This document shows positions 27,801 through 40,110 of a stretch of DNA of 64,000 nt, piece by piece. Positions within the stretch are counted from its first letter, which is position 1. Every line of letters begins with the position of its first letter. The DNA is taken from positions 6,633,724-6,697,723 of the forward strand of contig RSEF01000012.1 of NCBI GenBank assembly GCA_003993805.1, given 5' to 3'. The notes beneath the pieces are model-generated. The model made no database searches. It saw nothing but the letters and a program-made list of their open reading frames with translations, and was not told where the DNA came from. The position numbers were made by a program, and so were the translations under genes. Origin of the DNA: Himantopus leucocephalus. Its lineage: Eukaryota; Chordata; Aves; Charadriiformes; Recurvirostridae.

Positions 27801-30800
27801 TTGGTATATTGTGGCCAAAGGCTGCATGCAGTGGGGTTACACTGAGCTGCACCGGGGCAGACTGGACAGTTAGAGCTGGAGGTAGAGTCTAAAGTGGAAA
27901 TGAGCAAAATGAGTCACCCAATAGCTCCTGTGTGAAACCACAGTAACGCTGTCAAACAAGGTGCTTCATTTAGAAGTTAAAAACTCTATTTTCCTAATTT
28001 CCACCCCAAGTTATCAATTTCTTAGGGAATTGAAAAACCTTGCTCCCAAACAGCTCTGGTTTTGATGCATACTGCATGGCAAAAGAGAAGTTTCCTGTTG
28101 TGCTTCCTGCTAACGGCTGCTAAATTCCCCTGAAACACTCCAAACATCGTTATCAGCCCATTCAAATTAATATTTCCTCCTACATTTTCGAGGGATAAAA
28201 GGAGTTTGTTTTGTTGCTGTTGACTAAAGTACCCCACTGAATTTCCTTCTCAATAACTGCTGTGGCTCTGGGTGCTTCCTGGAGAACTTAAACCTCCTTG
28301 GGGTTAACGCATCAAGGCAGAACCGTGGGCCATCAACTCTTCCAGCCTGTCATTAATCCAGGAAATGCCCTGGGCCACAAGCATTATTGCTGAAATTCTT
28401 GCACAAACGCTGATTGCAGAACTTCATAAAGAAAAGCCAAAGGAAATGAGAGAGCTCTTCAGAACATGATAAAATAAATAAACAATGTAATTTATGATTG
28501 TAAACCTGACAAGGACTAGCAAGGAGTGTAGTAGGATACCCAAATAAGGAAAGCTGGAGCCCTACATCAACTTTAACGTTCATTTTAAGCATCCCTATGC
28601 ATTAATTAGAAACTCAATGAAACTCAGAGGTTTCCTTCCTCTGATACTCAGAATTGTTTGCACAACAGTCCTCAGCCCTGTCCAAACAGAGCTGGAGGGC
28701 ACATATTTCACCAGGAGCAGGTCAGGCTCCTGGGGCGTGCTGCCCCTCGCTGACTGATGCTATCGTGGAATCTTATCTTTTCTTGCCTTTTCAAGGTGTG
28801 CAAGACTATTTGGCGAGGGCTGCTGCTTCTGTTGTTAACATACCATGTTAAGTGACTTTGAAAGTCGTGTTGAGAAATGTAGCAGAGAAAACGAGCTGAC
28901 ACCAGCAGCTGGGGATGAGTCAGTGAGGAAATTTTCCCAGTTTGTCTCAGTAGTGTTCTGAATAGAGAAGAGCATTCAATTCACAGTGAATAACTTCTCT
29001 GATGATTTTTACTGTTTTTCTACTTTGCATGAATTGGTCGTGAAGAGAAAGAAAATCTTGGCCTTTTTCTCCCCCAAATACAATTCAAGAGTTTTTCTGT
29101 GAACAATTTCTGCATGGGCTCTCCTAGAGTGCAGCTAAGGGTGCGTATTTTTAGTCTGCGCTGCATGCGGTTGTACTGATCAAAGCAGATCAAGCACTGG
29201 TCATCTGCTTGGGATATTTTTTTTTTCAGTTAACCAAAGTTGCAAAACTCAAATACCTAAAAGCTCACAGCTGCAACCTGAAAGACGAGTGAACTTCGGG
29301 GTTGGCTTCATCTGATTATTCGTACCCAGTTCCCTCTCCCATGTTAGCTCTGCCAGTGTGTGTGTGGTGTCTAAACCTGCAGTCTGAGCCCCAGTGAAGA
29401 AGATCCGCTTCAGATACAAATGTACAATCCTCCTTTGTGACTTTAAACAAAAGTACAATTTCTACTGTGATTGGTATGAGATCAAATTATGTATTTATAT
29501 GGGCTGCATGATTGAGGTGCATCTAGCATTGTTAAGCAATTGAACTCCAAGATGGCACAATAGCTTGGCTTGTCCTTGATGGAAGTTCCCAGACCAAAAC
29601 AAAGACCTTTTTCACTGCTACGCTCTTAAAATTTAAAGCAGCAGCATGTCTTGATGGATGGCTGTCCCTAGTACTGCAGTGTGTGGGTTTGAATAGTTAC
29701 GTGGTGAAACTAATGATTTTTTTTTCTGTAGATAAACACACAGAAGTAGAGGGATCGTATAAGCTAAATTAAGGCCTTACACACACGTCCACTTGCCTCT
29801 TTATGTTTGTTTGTTTTTTTTTTTTAAAAAAGGAATATTATTTCTGTAATTTAATTATAAATACAACCTCAGCTCACTTTGTAACTGGCTAAGAACGTAC
29901 TGGAAGTGCTTACATTATTAGCTGCTTGAGTTGCAGCAGATTCAGTGATCCTGCCTAAATTTCCCAAGTGCTCTGACAGACAGTCCCCGACTACATCCCT
30001 GATGAACACTATGCCTCTTAATTTTAACTGTAAAATTAAATAGGGCTGGTGGAAATGCCGGCTTTGAAGAAAGGAGCCTACCTAGCCACAAAAAGGAGCA
30101 CGCAAAGAGTATGCTCTCCCCCAAGATAAAATTCTTTAGACAGGAATTACAAGGGTAATCGGAACCAGGCTTTCCAAAGCCTCAGCTCTTTTGAACGTTA
30201 ATAGACAGCATAAATATACTCTGTGCAATATCTGGGGAAGGAAGGTTGGGGAGGAAAATACAGCCAAGACTATGCTGAAGGGCAAGAAAGACTATGCCTA
30301 CTTTGAGTTATTATTGTAGCTGATAGAAGGATGATTGTGTATGACCTGTTACACTTTAAGCTCAGTGACAGAAGGATAGATCCAAATAAGCCAAATTTTT
30401 AAAAGGCAGGAAGAGAAATTGCTTAGGTTTTTAGCTGGTGAAAAAGGTTAAAGAATTTATTTAGTTGTTTCCCCCGTTCCCCCCCTTCTTCCAACCTGGA
30501 TCTAATAAAGGGTGCTGTCATGGAAACGTTAAAGACCAAACATAGTCTAAATTATCTGACCTCTGGCACAGGTAATACAAGTTTTGACTTACAAGGATTA
30601 TCCAGAACTAAAGCCGGAGGGAATATAAGGTTGCTATTCATTCACACTTTGAGCAAAATCTGCCAGACAATCCTTGGCTGAGGTTATGTTGATGTATGTC
30701 TCTATTGTACAGTGCATAGTGAAATGAGAACATTCAGTTTGTTTTATTCGGTTTTTCATTGTGCCTTTGGGCAGACACAACTCTTCATATTTTGCCAAGC

Positions 30801-31722
30801 AAGCCAGCATAAGGAATTTATGAAAAAAGAATAATGTAGGAAACAGAGCGTTTTCAGGTTGAAATGGGAATCAGATGCCTCCCAAGGAGTGAAGGCAATA
30901 TAACAGGAACTTGTCCTGGATGAATGGTGGGATGGATTTCTAAAGAGACGCAGGTGATTTCAGAGGAAGTAGGAGAGCGTAGAAAAACGCTTTGCTGTAT
31001 GAAGTTTAAAATGAAGGCGGGTTGCTGCAAGTGTGATGGGCCTTGCTTACATTACTGTGGTAATAGCATGGCAAATTGAGTCCAGTAGGAATGGAAGAGG
31101 ATGATGGAAAAGAGGAGAGAAGGATTAGGTACTGGATCGAAGCCATGAGATGTGTGTTGAACTCTCAGCTCAGCCTATATTTCTGCTGCAATCTGCTTTT
31201 GCGTTATTTCCAATGAGAGGAGCCTAAAAGTCTAATGAGCGCATGTGGGTTAAAGCCCCTTCCCCAGCAATGAGCTAACTGAGGATTTGATCATGGAAAC
31301 ACTCGAGCACTGCTCTCGTTTCAGTAAGATTTAGAGTCAAATACGCTCCTGAACACTGAGGCACTTTGAGGAGCCTGCAGTAACCTGCACAGAATAAACC
31401 ATACGCTAATTTATCTGGGAACAGGTCCTGAAGAAAGCTTAACCAGTCCTAATGACGTAAGTGATAGTTCAGTTTCAAGTGAAAGCAGCTGGCTTTGGGG
31501 CTGTGTTGTCACTCTCCCCTCCCCTATCTTTGCCAAGATAAATGTTCGCCTTTTTACCTTTACTCATTAAAATGTCTTCCTAGCCGTCTCGGATAAATCA
31601 CGTTAAGAACATGTTACACCGCACAACCAAATGGTGAAATTCAGTGAGGGAATTTAATAAAGCCTCTCAGACTGTTGATAAGATAAGAAATGACAACCTA
31701 TTAAGGGGTAAAGCTACAGTAC

Positions 31723-31744
31723 TTATTTATTTGTTTATTTATTA
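31723..31744 (+). repeat. (TTTA)n-like low-complexity tract
   Basis: About five TTAT/TTTA tetranucleotides with one G interruption. Confidence 0.7.
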
Positions 31745-32211
31745 AAGCTTTAAATGATGAAGAGATTGAAGCAGAAAAAAGACCCACTGGAAACAGGTAT
31801 TTTTCAGTATTTGAACAACTCCATCAAGTTAATCGTTATTCTGTGAATTTCTCCTTCGTTATTTGCCATAGGATATGGTTTTATGTTCTCAGGCCGGTAT
31901 TTGATAAGAAAATACAATACCTTTTTCTCCAGTGTGAGCAAACAATTCTTGTGAAATGCATGTGCTGGGTGTATTGCAGGTCTAGATACCCCTTCCTTTA
32001 AAAGGAAAGACAGACATATATAAAACTATAAACATATTTTCACAGTACTTTTTGGTTTTTTTATAAGGGAGTGGGGAAAGAAGTCACGAGCACTGACTAG
32101 ACAGGAAAAGCAGCACTCTGGTCCCTTCCTTGACCGCGTGTGCTCATGGAAAGGTGATGGAAACGGCTCCTGTTCTGCTCTGGTACCATTTCTGTTCTTT
32201 CTCCACTCATT

Positions 32212-32685
32212 AGACATTGAGATCCTGGAGCGTGTCCAGAGAAGGACAACGAAGGTGATGAAGGGTCTGGAGCACAAGTCTTCTGAGGAGCGACTGAAGG
32301 AACTGGGGTTGTTCAGCCTGGAGAGAAGGAGGCTGAGGGGAGACCTTATTGCTCTCTGCAACTACCTGAAAGGAGGCTGTAGCCAGGTGGGGGTTAGTCT
32401 ATTCTCCCAAGTAACAGGGAGGAAACAAGAGGAAACAGCCTCAAGTTATGCTAGGGGAGGTTTAAGATGGATTTTAGGAAAAATTTCTTCACCGAAAGGG
32501 TTGTCAAGCATTGGGACAGGCTGCCCAGGGCAGTGGTGGAGTCACCATCCCTGGAGGTATTTAAAAGATGTGTAGATGTGGTGCTGAGGGACGTGGTTTA
32601 GTGGTGGGTTTGGCAGTGTTAGGTTGATGGTTGGACTTTGGACTCCATGATCTTAAAGGTCCCTTCCAACCTGGACAATTCTGTT
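32212..32685 (+). mobile_element. CR1 LINE, 3' end fragment, 5'-truncated
   Basis: The segment starts at the typical CR1 phrase gacattgagatcctggag and runs through the conserved 3' blocks ggagagaaggaggctgaggg and ggctgcccagggcagtggt. It ends near gtcccttccaacctgg followed by aattctg, the classic 3' terminus of chicken-repeat-1 elements. It is 5'-truncated, as most CR1 copies are, and carries no intact reverse transcriptase. The 145-codon frame inside it (32138-32575) is element sequence, not a host gene. The usual terminal 8-bp repeats are eroded to a single partial copy, suggesting an old insertion. Confidence 0.92.
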
Positions 32686-35600
32686 TCTGGTGGGAGAGGG
32701 TGGTTGCAGCAGGTGAAAGCAACATTTCCCACCGGATCAGCTTTTATACCAAATAACAGCTTTCTTTTAAGATGTGAAAAGGTGCTGGTGTACTCCAGTA
32801 CCTCAAGAGCTAGCCTTTGTGCTTTGCTACTTGGGAACTCATTATCTGCTATGGGTGCTGCTGGGGAGGCTCATTAACTGCTCTCAGAGGCCAGTTCGTT
32901 AACCTGATGTGTTGCAGGCTGCTGCTGCCTGCATGCAGGTGGTGCTGGGCTGCAAGCCCGCTCCACTGAGCTCTGTGGGGTGGCTGATTTATGTCATCTC
33001 AGGACTTGGACAGTTTGTGCAGTTGCTTTTTTCAAAATTATGTTATAGCTAGAGAGTCATGGCTGTCAGCTTCCCTTGGGGATGAGCAATGAGATCCTCA
33101 AAATGAAGATGCCTTTTAATGGCGTGCCTCATTTCTAGAAGCTTCCACATCAAAATTAATCTCAAACTCATTTCCATGCAAGAACCTGTGGTGTTTGTTG
33201 GTTTTTAGTTCCCTCTCCACCCCAAAGGTAAGTACTATAGTTTTAGGAAAGATAAATTCCTCAGGTATAGCGACTGAATAGCATGCTTCATCATAAGAAC
33301 AAGAGCTCAGCTCAGTTATGGAGGTATGAACATTGCCTCTTTCACATGCGAGTGTCGATCCAGCAATTAACAGCTTAAATTAAAGCCAGCAGCAAAGAGA
33401 CATAGCTGCCTGGGGCTGGCAACAGCACGCTGCCCCTGAGATGCCAGTCTTCCTGGTGATTTGTGCTTTATCTGGAATACATTGCGCTAGCTTTCCCTGG
33501 CTAATAGGTAATCTGATTTGGGAATAATATCAGTTTTGAACTTTATATCTTGGATCAAATGGTTATATCCAAGTCCCTGCGCTGTGTCTGCCTACATGGT
33601 CTCTCTGTCGATAAAAATAACTAAGACTCTTTAATGCATCATGGCTCCTATAATAGTTTTAGTAGAAAGGAAAATAATAGTTTATTTTAACTGAATGAAA
33701 TGTTGGTGCTGTTGAAGCTAATGGCCAAGATTTAACCCATCATTTGCCACTCGTGGGTGGAAGGCTTGGATGGATTGGTCAGCACTCACTGCTCACATGC
33801 TGAAGACTTAAGGTTTGTCTGGCTGTGTTCTGCTCAGACAGAAGAACCGTTCAGAACAGGAGAGTAGTGGATAAAACATCCCTAATAGCTCAGTCAGTGA
33901 GTCAATGCGTTTGCTGAAAGAATAGGTATTTGCACAATAGGAGTTAGTCAATCGATGCAAATGTTCTGCAGAGCTGCAAAACTAAAGTGAGAATGGAAGT
34001 AAGCAATGAAATCAGAGGCGTTAAACCGCTTAAATGTTCTGAGTGGAAATTCAGGTGAAGCTGAAATGGGTGAAACCTTAATGTCAAAAAAGACATGGCA
34101 AGAAACTGAAATATTCTGTCCCTTCTTGACCAATCATAGAGCTGATTTATGTTTTATCGCTCTCGAAACATAATTTGTGAACACAATGGGGAAGAAAGGG
34201 GAGGAGGGTTTTTGAAAATCCCTTTTGTCTCCTTTGCTCTTCTAACAAACTTCTAGTTCACTCTGTGAGCGGGGGCAAATAATTACAGTAGCCTTTAACT
34301 GTGTGTGTTTTCCTCACTGTAATGTTTGAGCATCAGCTAAACTTTTAAAAATACGCACACGCACCCCCATACCAGATTTTTCTAGCTGAAAGATGAAATT
34401 CCTGGATAGCAGCATGTAAAAGCTGTGTGCATATCAAGTGGCTATGGAAAACCTTGGTGTGACCCTGAGTCGGTGGGAAGCCATCCCACCACTAGTCAGG
34501 TTTGGACCAGGCACTGAGACAACATGACATCTTAAAGCACAGTGAAGGAAGAGTTAACATTCTCAGGAGGGGAAAATGTTTCTTTAAATACTTGAGTTAA
34601 ATTCTAAATGTCTCTAAAAGACAATACACAAACTTTTGAGATTAGGCCAAAATGTACTTTAGTTCATATCTTCAGAGTGATGTAGAGTGATAATGGTAGG
34701 AGATAAGTTACTAAATTGAAAACAAGCGAGGAGACATGATGCTGTTTATAGTACAGCCTGAAATAAATTACCTTTTTTTTTCCTAGTGAAGAAATTCATA
34801 AATAGCAAATTATCCTTTAACAGGTGTCTTGTTAAATGACTCTATGAAATATCAGAGATGCACACAGTATAACAAATAGTCAGGATTTTTTCTCAAATAA
34901 AATGACTTCTTTTTCTGTGAGCAGATGCAAATCTACTTCTAAATCTGCTAATATCATGAAATAAACAAAGGTCTGTTTGAACGTTTAAATATTTCAAAGT
35001 GTTTTATGTATAGCTTAAAGTCACCATCCAGCGTAGAAGCTGTGTGATCTTCAGTCTTGTGCGTGTATCTAGTTGTATGTATTTGTTCTTACTAATGTAT
35101 AATCAAAATATCATAAATCCGTGCTAATGACTGTGAGTCCTGTTATGAATTATTCAGGTTTTCTAATTTCTGATTGAGATAAAATGCAATAGTTTGTTCA
35201 TTTTATTTTAACTGCATTCTAGATTTAATTATTCAGAGGATCATAACAAAAGGCAATATATTTTGTAAATATGACTGCTCTAATAGTATGGCACTTCACT
35301 ACAGCAATCTGATATTGACTCTTTAGTGAGGAATGAGTAATTCATTTTTATTTGAATTATAAATCATGTAGATTACTGCAATATAGATTAGTAAATTCTG
35401 CTCTATTCTTGTGTTTTAAACCTAGGAATACTGTAGCAACACATGTGTTTCAGCACTTGGTAAAATGAATGGAGTTTCCACTAAGGGATTGAATTAAAAC
35501 TATGTTGCAAAACTGTTTTATAGCAATGTTTTGTAATTATCTGGTACCAGGTGTATTTCCCGCCTAGTTTAACTGCATATATCATCAGTCTCATGTCATA

Positions 35601-36952
35601 TAGCAACTCGTACATGTAACACAGCTTTCAAGGCTCAAGTATATTTTTAACATTGTTAATATGCTGCATAAAATGAAAGCATTGCATAGACTGAAGTCCA
35701 CTTGCAGTTTGTTAGGGTGCTATGTGCCCTTGTGTGTGAGCATGACCATGGCAACGTGGGAGGATAGAAATGGCTTTGGACATTAAAACCCCTCTGCAGC
35801 TGGGCTGCGCAGGGTGAGGGTGCAGGGGCTTCAAGGCTGTTTTGGGTTGTCTCTCCCTGAAGCCTTAAAGAAAACAAAGTAAAATTTACAAAAGTGTGAA
35901 GTGCACCTTCTTTCTACCCTCGGCCCTTTTTTTCATCAACATATAAATAAGGATGTAGGGTAGAGATGAAGCTCTCTGTGCTACGATCTCGTCTGCAGTC
36001 CTTACTATGCACATGACTTTTGTGGCATTCACTGGCCATAACGCCTCTCCCCTTCTCTTTGTAACTTAATAAAGTCACGCAACTGGAGTTTGTGGGCACA
36101 AAAAGGACGGGTTTTGTCCTGGAAGCCCGACTGACGTGGGCTTCAACTGTCAAAACTGTTGCTACTTTTTTTGAGTTACTGTTGATTGATGCACTAACAA
36201 AAAATGCGGGAGGGCTGGGGCAGAACGGCAGTCGGGTGGCAAGTGGTGCAGGGTTTGATGCTCCGGGCCACAAGGTTGCTGCTGGTTTGGGCACACGTGG
36301 CTGCAGGTGTGAGGAGCCATGTCTTGTCGCTTGCTGCAATCTTCTCCCCATACCCATCCATCCAAGTTAGTGACAAAGAGCCTTTTCTCATTTCAATTAA
36401 AAATGTAATTAGAAAGTTGAAATATTTTCACCAAGAAGCGTGGTTTGGAAATACTTAATGTTCCCATCTGCCCAGGAGCATGGGCTCTGTGTTAGGAACT
36501 AAGTTCCCGCAGTACCGCTGCGTAGCTGGGAGTAGAGCATGAGGCAGCAGCCCCACAGAGCCCCCCTCACCTCTGCAGGTGGCTCAGGCTTGGCCTCGAG
36601 CTCACCGGCAGGAGTAGCGGGGACAATCCTTCCTATCCTTGGTCCCATGGTTTAATCCTATTGCAAAACTGTTTCATCTGGCAACTGGAGTGGTCAACAT
36701 GGCTCAGACAAATCAAGCTCAGATCTGGTAAGGCGCTGCTATAGAGTGTGTGTAATGAACCCTTTTGGGGATCAAAGAACACAGAAGGAAATTAAATTTG
36801 GTAATTTTTCTCCCATGAGATCTTGGTCAGTAATCGGACATGTATTCTTTCTTTCTCCCCCTCTTTTTCCCTCCTGTTAAATACAGTTTCTTAAAGCCTT
36901 TTTCTCATGAGCAGATATTTCATGATCACAGGCAGTGTATTTTGTATGTGTT
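32686..36952. other. Non-coding DNA, probably FBLN2 intron 2
   Basis: Unique sequence with no gene recognised. From about 34,500 to 35,600 it is strongly AT-rich with many TAAT/ATTA cores but without simple-repeat structure. From about 35,900 to 36,370 there are overlapping open frames on both strands with no protein signature. Confidence 0.6.
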
Positions 36953-37145
36953 TAATCACAGGATGGTTTGGGTTGGAAGGGACCTTTAAGGCCATCTAGT
37001 CCAACCCCCCTGCAATGAGCAGGGACATCTTCATCTAGTTTAGGTTGCTCAGAGCCCTGTCCAGCCTGACCTGGAATGTTTCCAGGGATGGGGCATCTAC
37101 CACCTCTCTGGGCAAGCTGGGCTAGTGTTTCTCTCTCTTCACCAG
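36953..37145 (-). mobile_element. CR1 LINE 3' end, reverse orientation
   Basis: It begins with aatcacaggatggtttgggt and continues with tggaagggacctttaagg. This is the reverse complement of the CR1 3' end, which reads toward a ccttccaaccc motif and the ATTCTATG-type terminus. It extends to about gggcaagctgggctagtg, also a CR1 3'-region block. It directly abuts a plus-strand CR1 reverse-transcriptase fragment, so the pair may be one insertion. Confidence 0.9.
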
Positions 37146-37436
37146 AGTAGTGGCCTTCTGTGATGGAGTGACTGCATCAGTGGACGAGGGAAGAGCTACG
37201 GATGTCATCTATCTAGACTCCTGTAAGGCCTTTGACACGGTGTCCCACAACATCCTTCTCTCTAAATTGGAGAGATACGGATTTGTTGGGTGGGCTGTTG
37301 GGTGGATAAGGAGTTGGTCGGATGGTTGCATTCAGAGGATAGTGGTCAACGGCTCAATGTCCGCATGGATATCAGTGATGAGTGGTGCCCCTCAAGGGTC
37401 TGCATTGGCACCTGTACTGTTTGGTATCTTCAGTAA
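37146..37436 (+). mobile_element. CR1 LINE reverse-transcriptase fragment
   Basis: The plus strand encodes [19 protein letters not shown], then LERYGF, VVNGSMS and [14 protein letters not shown]. These are the fingers/palm blocks of CR1 ORF2 (the KAFDTV and PQGS motifs). The 102-codon frame is stop-free but is only a fragment. It ends just after the LFGIF stretch, before the region where the catalytic FADD box would be, so no active polymerase can be made. Its orientation is opposite to the adjoining CR1 3' end. Confidence 0.92.
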
Positions 37437-38335
37437 TTTTTCTAGTTGCTTTTTATAAAGCAGGCAAGTTCTGGTGATGAGAACTTTCCCGTTTCCAAAA
37501 TGCAGTATCTCCTAAATTAACTTTAACAAGTACAAAGGAATAATCTTCTGCTGAGGAGGTTTGTATTATTTGTGTAAGCACCAATATTATTAACATTGAA
37601 GATAGCACTAAACTTCCCTTAACTTCTTAGCTTTGATATCTAATCACTACTTAGCTCTACAAAGCACTATATAAAGTTCTTCTAGTATTGTTTGAAACAG
37701 AATAACTGCTACAAGTACACGACAGCAGAAGTGTGCTGGTGACATAGGCTGTCTCTGTTTCTTCTGAATTGCACAGCATGGATACCCAGATGTTTTGAAT
37801 TGTAGCCATTTCTAAAAATGTCTCACTTACAGTTAAGTGTTACAATTTTGCAAAGAAAAATTATTTGGGTTGGTACCATATAGCAAATGCAGACAAAAGA
37901 AAGGTTTCTCTTAACTTTTTCATCAAATCTAGTCTATTGGAGAAGCTGTCATCTAACACTGCTGTCAACGTGCAGGAGGAGAGGGTTCTCAGTTCAGATG
38001 GGATCCCTCCTATCAACCTAAATTCCCTTATAGGTTAAAATGTGCAACACTGGCTTCCAAATGTTGAGGTTTTTTTGCCAAGTCTCGACAGGAGAGCACT
38101 GTACCTTCAGCAGTGCCATTCTGCAGCCATGGCATTTTCCCTAAAACCCTTGTAGAGAAAGAGGTTCCCCCCTCCCGCTGTAAGCAGAACTGATTCAGCA
38201 CTTACTTACAAAGTGGCTGAGGGTTCTTGAAGGTACATTGTTCTGCAGCGTGGCTTGGTGGGAGTTGGTCAGCGAGTGCTCAGATGTGGAGCTACTCAAG
38301 GTCCATTGCACCCATACATCTACAACACAACTTTT

Positions 38336-38396
38336 GGGTGGTTTTGTGTTGTTTCCTCGTAATGGNGGGTGGTTTTGTGTTGTTTCCTCATAATGG
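38336..38396 (+). repeat. 30-bp duplication flanking a single N (assembly join)
   Basis: The 30 bases at 38336-38365 recur at 38367-38396 with one difference (g/a), separated only by an N at 38366. This is the pattern left when two contigs with overlapping ends are placed side by side without merging. Confidence 0.85.
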
Positions 38397-39864
38397 TAAT
38401 ACCAAACCATGCCAGAGACTGGCCTGGAAGGATGAATAAAATGCACAAACTGTTCCTTATATCCATATAAATGGCTTTAAAAGCAACTGGAACACTTCCG
38501 ATGAGCCAGTGGAGAGAGCAGGCGCTGCTCCAACTCATCAGCACAGGGCCATTGATTCTTTGTGGAGAAAGCAGAGCCCTGCGGTCTGATATACCATCTT
38601 TATTATGTGCATTTATATATATCTCAATACTGTGAAAGCCCCCAACAATCTCTAATGCACCTCATGTCTCTCTAAAAGGCCTCTCTCAACCATTTTCTTA
38701 CCTGATATCTGTGTAACTGTTCCCAAAGCAGAAAGCTGCTGCTGCAGACCAGTTAGCTGGTAACGGGGAGACCATGTGCTTTGTGCGATGGAGCCCATCC
38801 ACTGCGTGAGCAGGCGCAGAAGTCGTCTTCCTAATGACACAGCACAGCGCTTGCCAGCTGCTGCCACAGGGCGGGCTCCTTGCACTCCAGCATCAATTTA
38901 GTTGGTTAATGTTAGTGTATGTTTGGTGTTTGCACCCTGGTAGCATGCTAAATGTCCCATCACAAAGGAAACTTCTATACGGACTCCAAAAAATACTGTT
39001 TCTGCCCAGTCTGATGTGACCTGAGTCTGTATCCTGTAGATATGTAGTATATTGAAAATCCACTAATTAAAGTCATATTTCACTGTAACCTGAAAATTTA
39101 CATCTTAAGTGGAAATCTGCAGGGAAAAATGTAAAAACTAGTGCAGCGTTCTACACGTCCACCTCTTTTACTCCATCTTAGTGCCAGTGTTTTACATGAG
39201 CTCGTTAGCAGAGTCAGAGTTATGTCTCAAAACCTTTTCATTATGGGTTTAAACCAGCTGAACTCTCAAATTCACCCTAGTAGGACACTCTAGGTATATG
39301 TACTCCAGGTAATTCTGAGGAGTGAAATTTCTTAATCTATCTTATGGAAACAATTTTCTAATGCTACGTATGTCAAACCTACTAAAAGCACTCGTGGCAA
39401 ATACTAAGAACTTCAAGGGACCATGGCAAGGAATGTGTTCCAGTTTGTTCTTACTCATTAGTGAAACTTCATATTTACAATTTGATATTAGAGAACATCT
39501 GAGGGTTGTGTGTGCCGTGTGCTAAGCTGGTGTACACTCTATGTGCTGTATTTCATTTGTTGTGGACTTGACTTGGATACCTTCATGCTAGCCCAGCTAG
39601 TGGTAGTGAAGGTACTGTTACAACAGCGTAATGACTTACTAAATCAAGTTGCCTTAAGTGGCCAAGCATGACTTTTCAGTTTTTTTTGTTCAGAGATGTC
39701 AAAGGTGGAGTTGTCTTCAAACCAGTTGTCTTTTATTGTATTTAAAACTCTTAATTGCTTCTGCTGTTCCTCCCTGAAAGACATGACCAGGTGATCGATT
39801 TTGTCAAGATACTGCAGGTATCAGTTGCCTCTTTCTTTTTTTTGCATATAACCAGATGAAACAT

Positions 39865-39900
39865 AGAAAGAAAAAAAAGGAAAGAAAAAAAGAAGAAAAA
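39865..39900 (+). repeat. A-rich purine tract upstream of exon 3
   Basis: About 36 bases made only of A and G, mostly A runs with spaced G, lying roughly 100-135 nt before the exon 3 acceptor. It is low-complexity sequence. Confidence 0.75.
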
Positions 39901-39998
39901 GCTGAACTATTGTTATTTTAAAGATCTTCTCAATTAAGAAAACAGAGCTAAAACGAATCCATTCCATAAAAAAAATTCTGGCTGTATGTTTTGTACAG

Positions 39999-40110
39999 GT
40001 TCCACAAAGGAATTGATTGAGAGCTGCTGTGGAGCTGGACAACAATGGGCTGTAGACAACGGGGAGTGCACAGAAATCCCTGTAAGTGGAATGGATGGTG
40101 ATATTTGCAG
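39999..40110 (+). CDS. FBLN2: FBLN2 exon 3: first anaphylatoxin-like module
   Basis: The exon is 112 nt, entered in phase 1 (its first two bases complete a Gly codon) and left after two bases of an Arg codon. The acceptor is ttgtacag and the donor gtacgt. It encodes STKELIESCCGAGQQW followed by AVDNGECTEIP and a stretch ending in DIC. This matches the point in mammalian fibulin-2 where the acidic, Cys-free N domain gives way to the first anaphylatoxin-like module. The CC pair and two single Cys seen here join the CC pair in the next exon to make the six-Cys C3a-like fold. An A-rich purine tract sits about 100 nt upstream of the acceptor. No coding exon is visible before it in the window, so the preceding exon must lie beyond position 1. 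Confidence 0.95.

Larger units (their letters stand above)
20019..32211. other. Non-coding DNA, probably FBLN2 intron 2
   Basis: No gene is recognised on either strand. There is a GC-rich patch at about 20,240-20,560, where open frames appear on both strands through composition alone. The rest is mostly AT-leaning unique sequence. A short 10-bp tandem duplication occurs near 25,881 and a T-run/A-run junction near 29,813-29,832. About 29,870-30,620 and 31,200-31,500 look like complex, non-repetitive sequence that might be conserved non-coding DNA, but I cannot test this. Confidence 0.6.
37437..39998. other. FBLN2: 3' end of FBLN2 intron 2
   Basis: Sequence between the CR1 pair and exon 3. It contains a duplication beside a single N (38336-38396), a purine-rich tract (39865-39900) and the exon 3 acceptor region. 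No exon is seen. Confidence 0.75.

Noticed and set aside
32138..32575. 145-codon open frame with [17 protein letters not shown] text
   Set aside because: It is CR1 LINE 3' sequence read in one frame, not a host gene.
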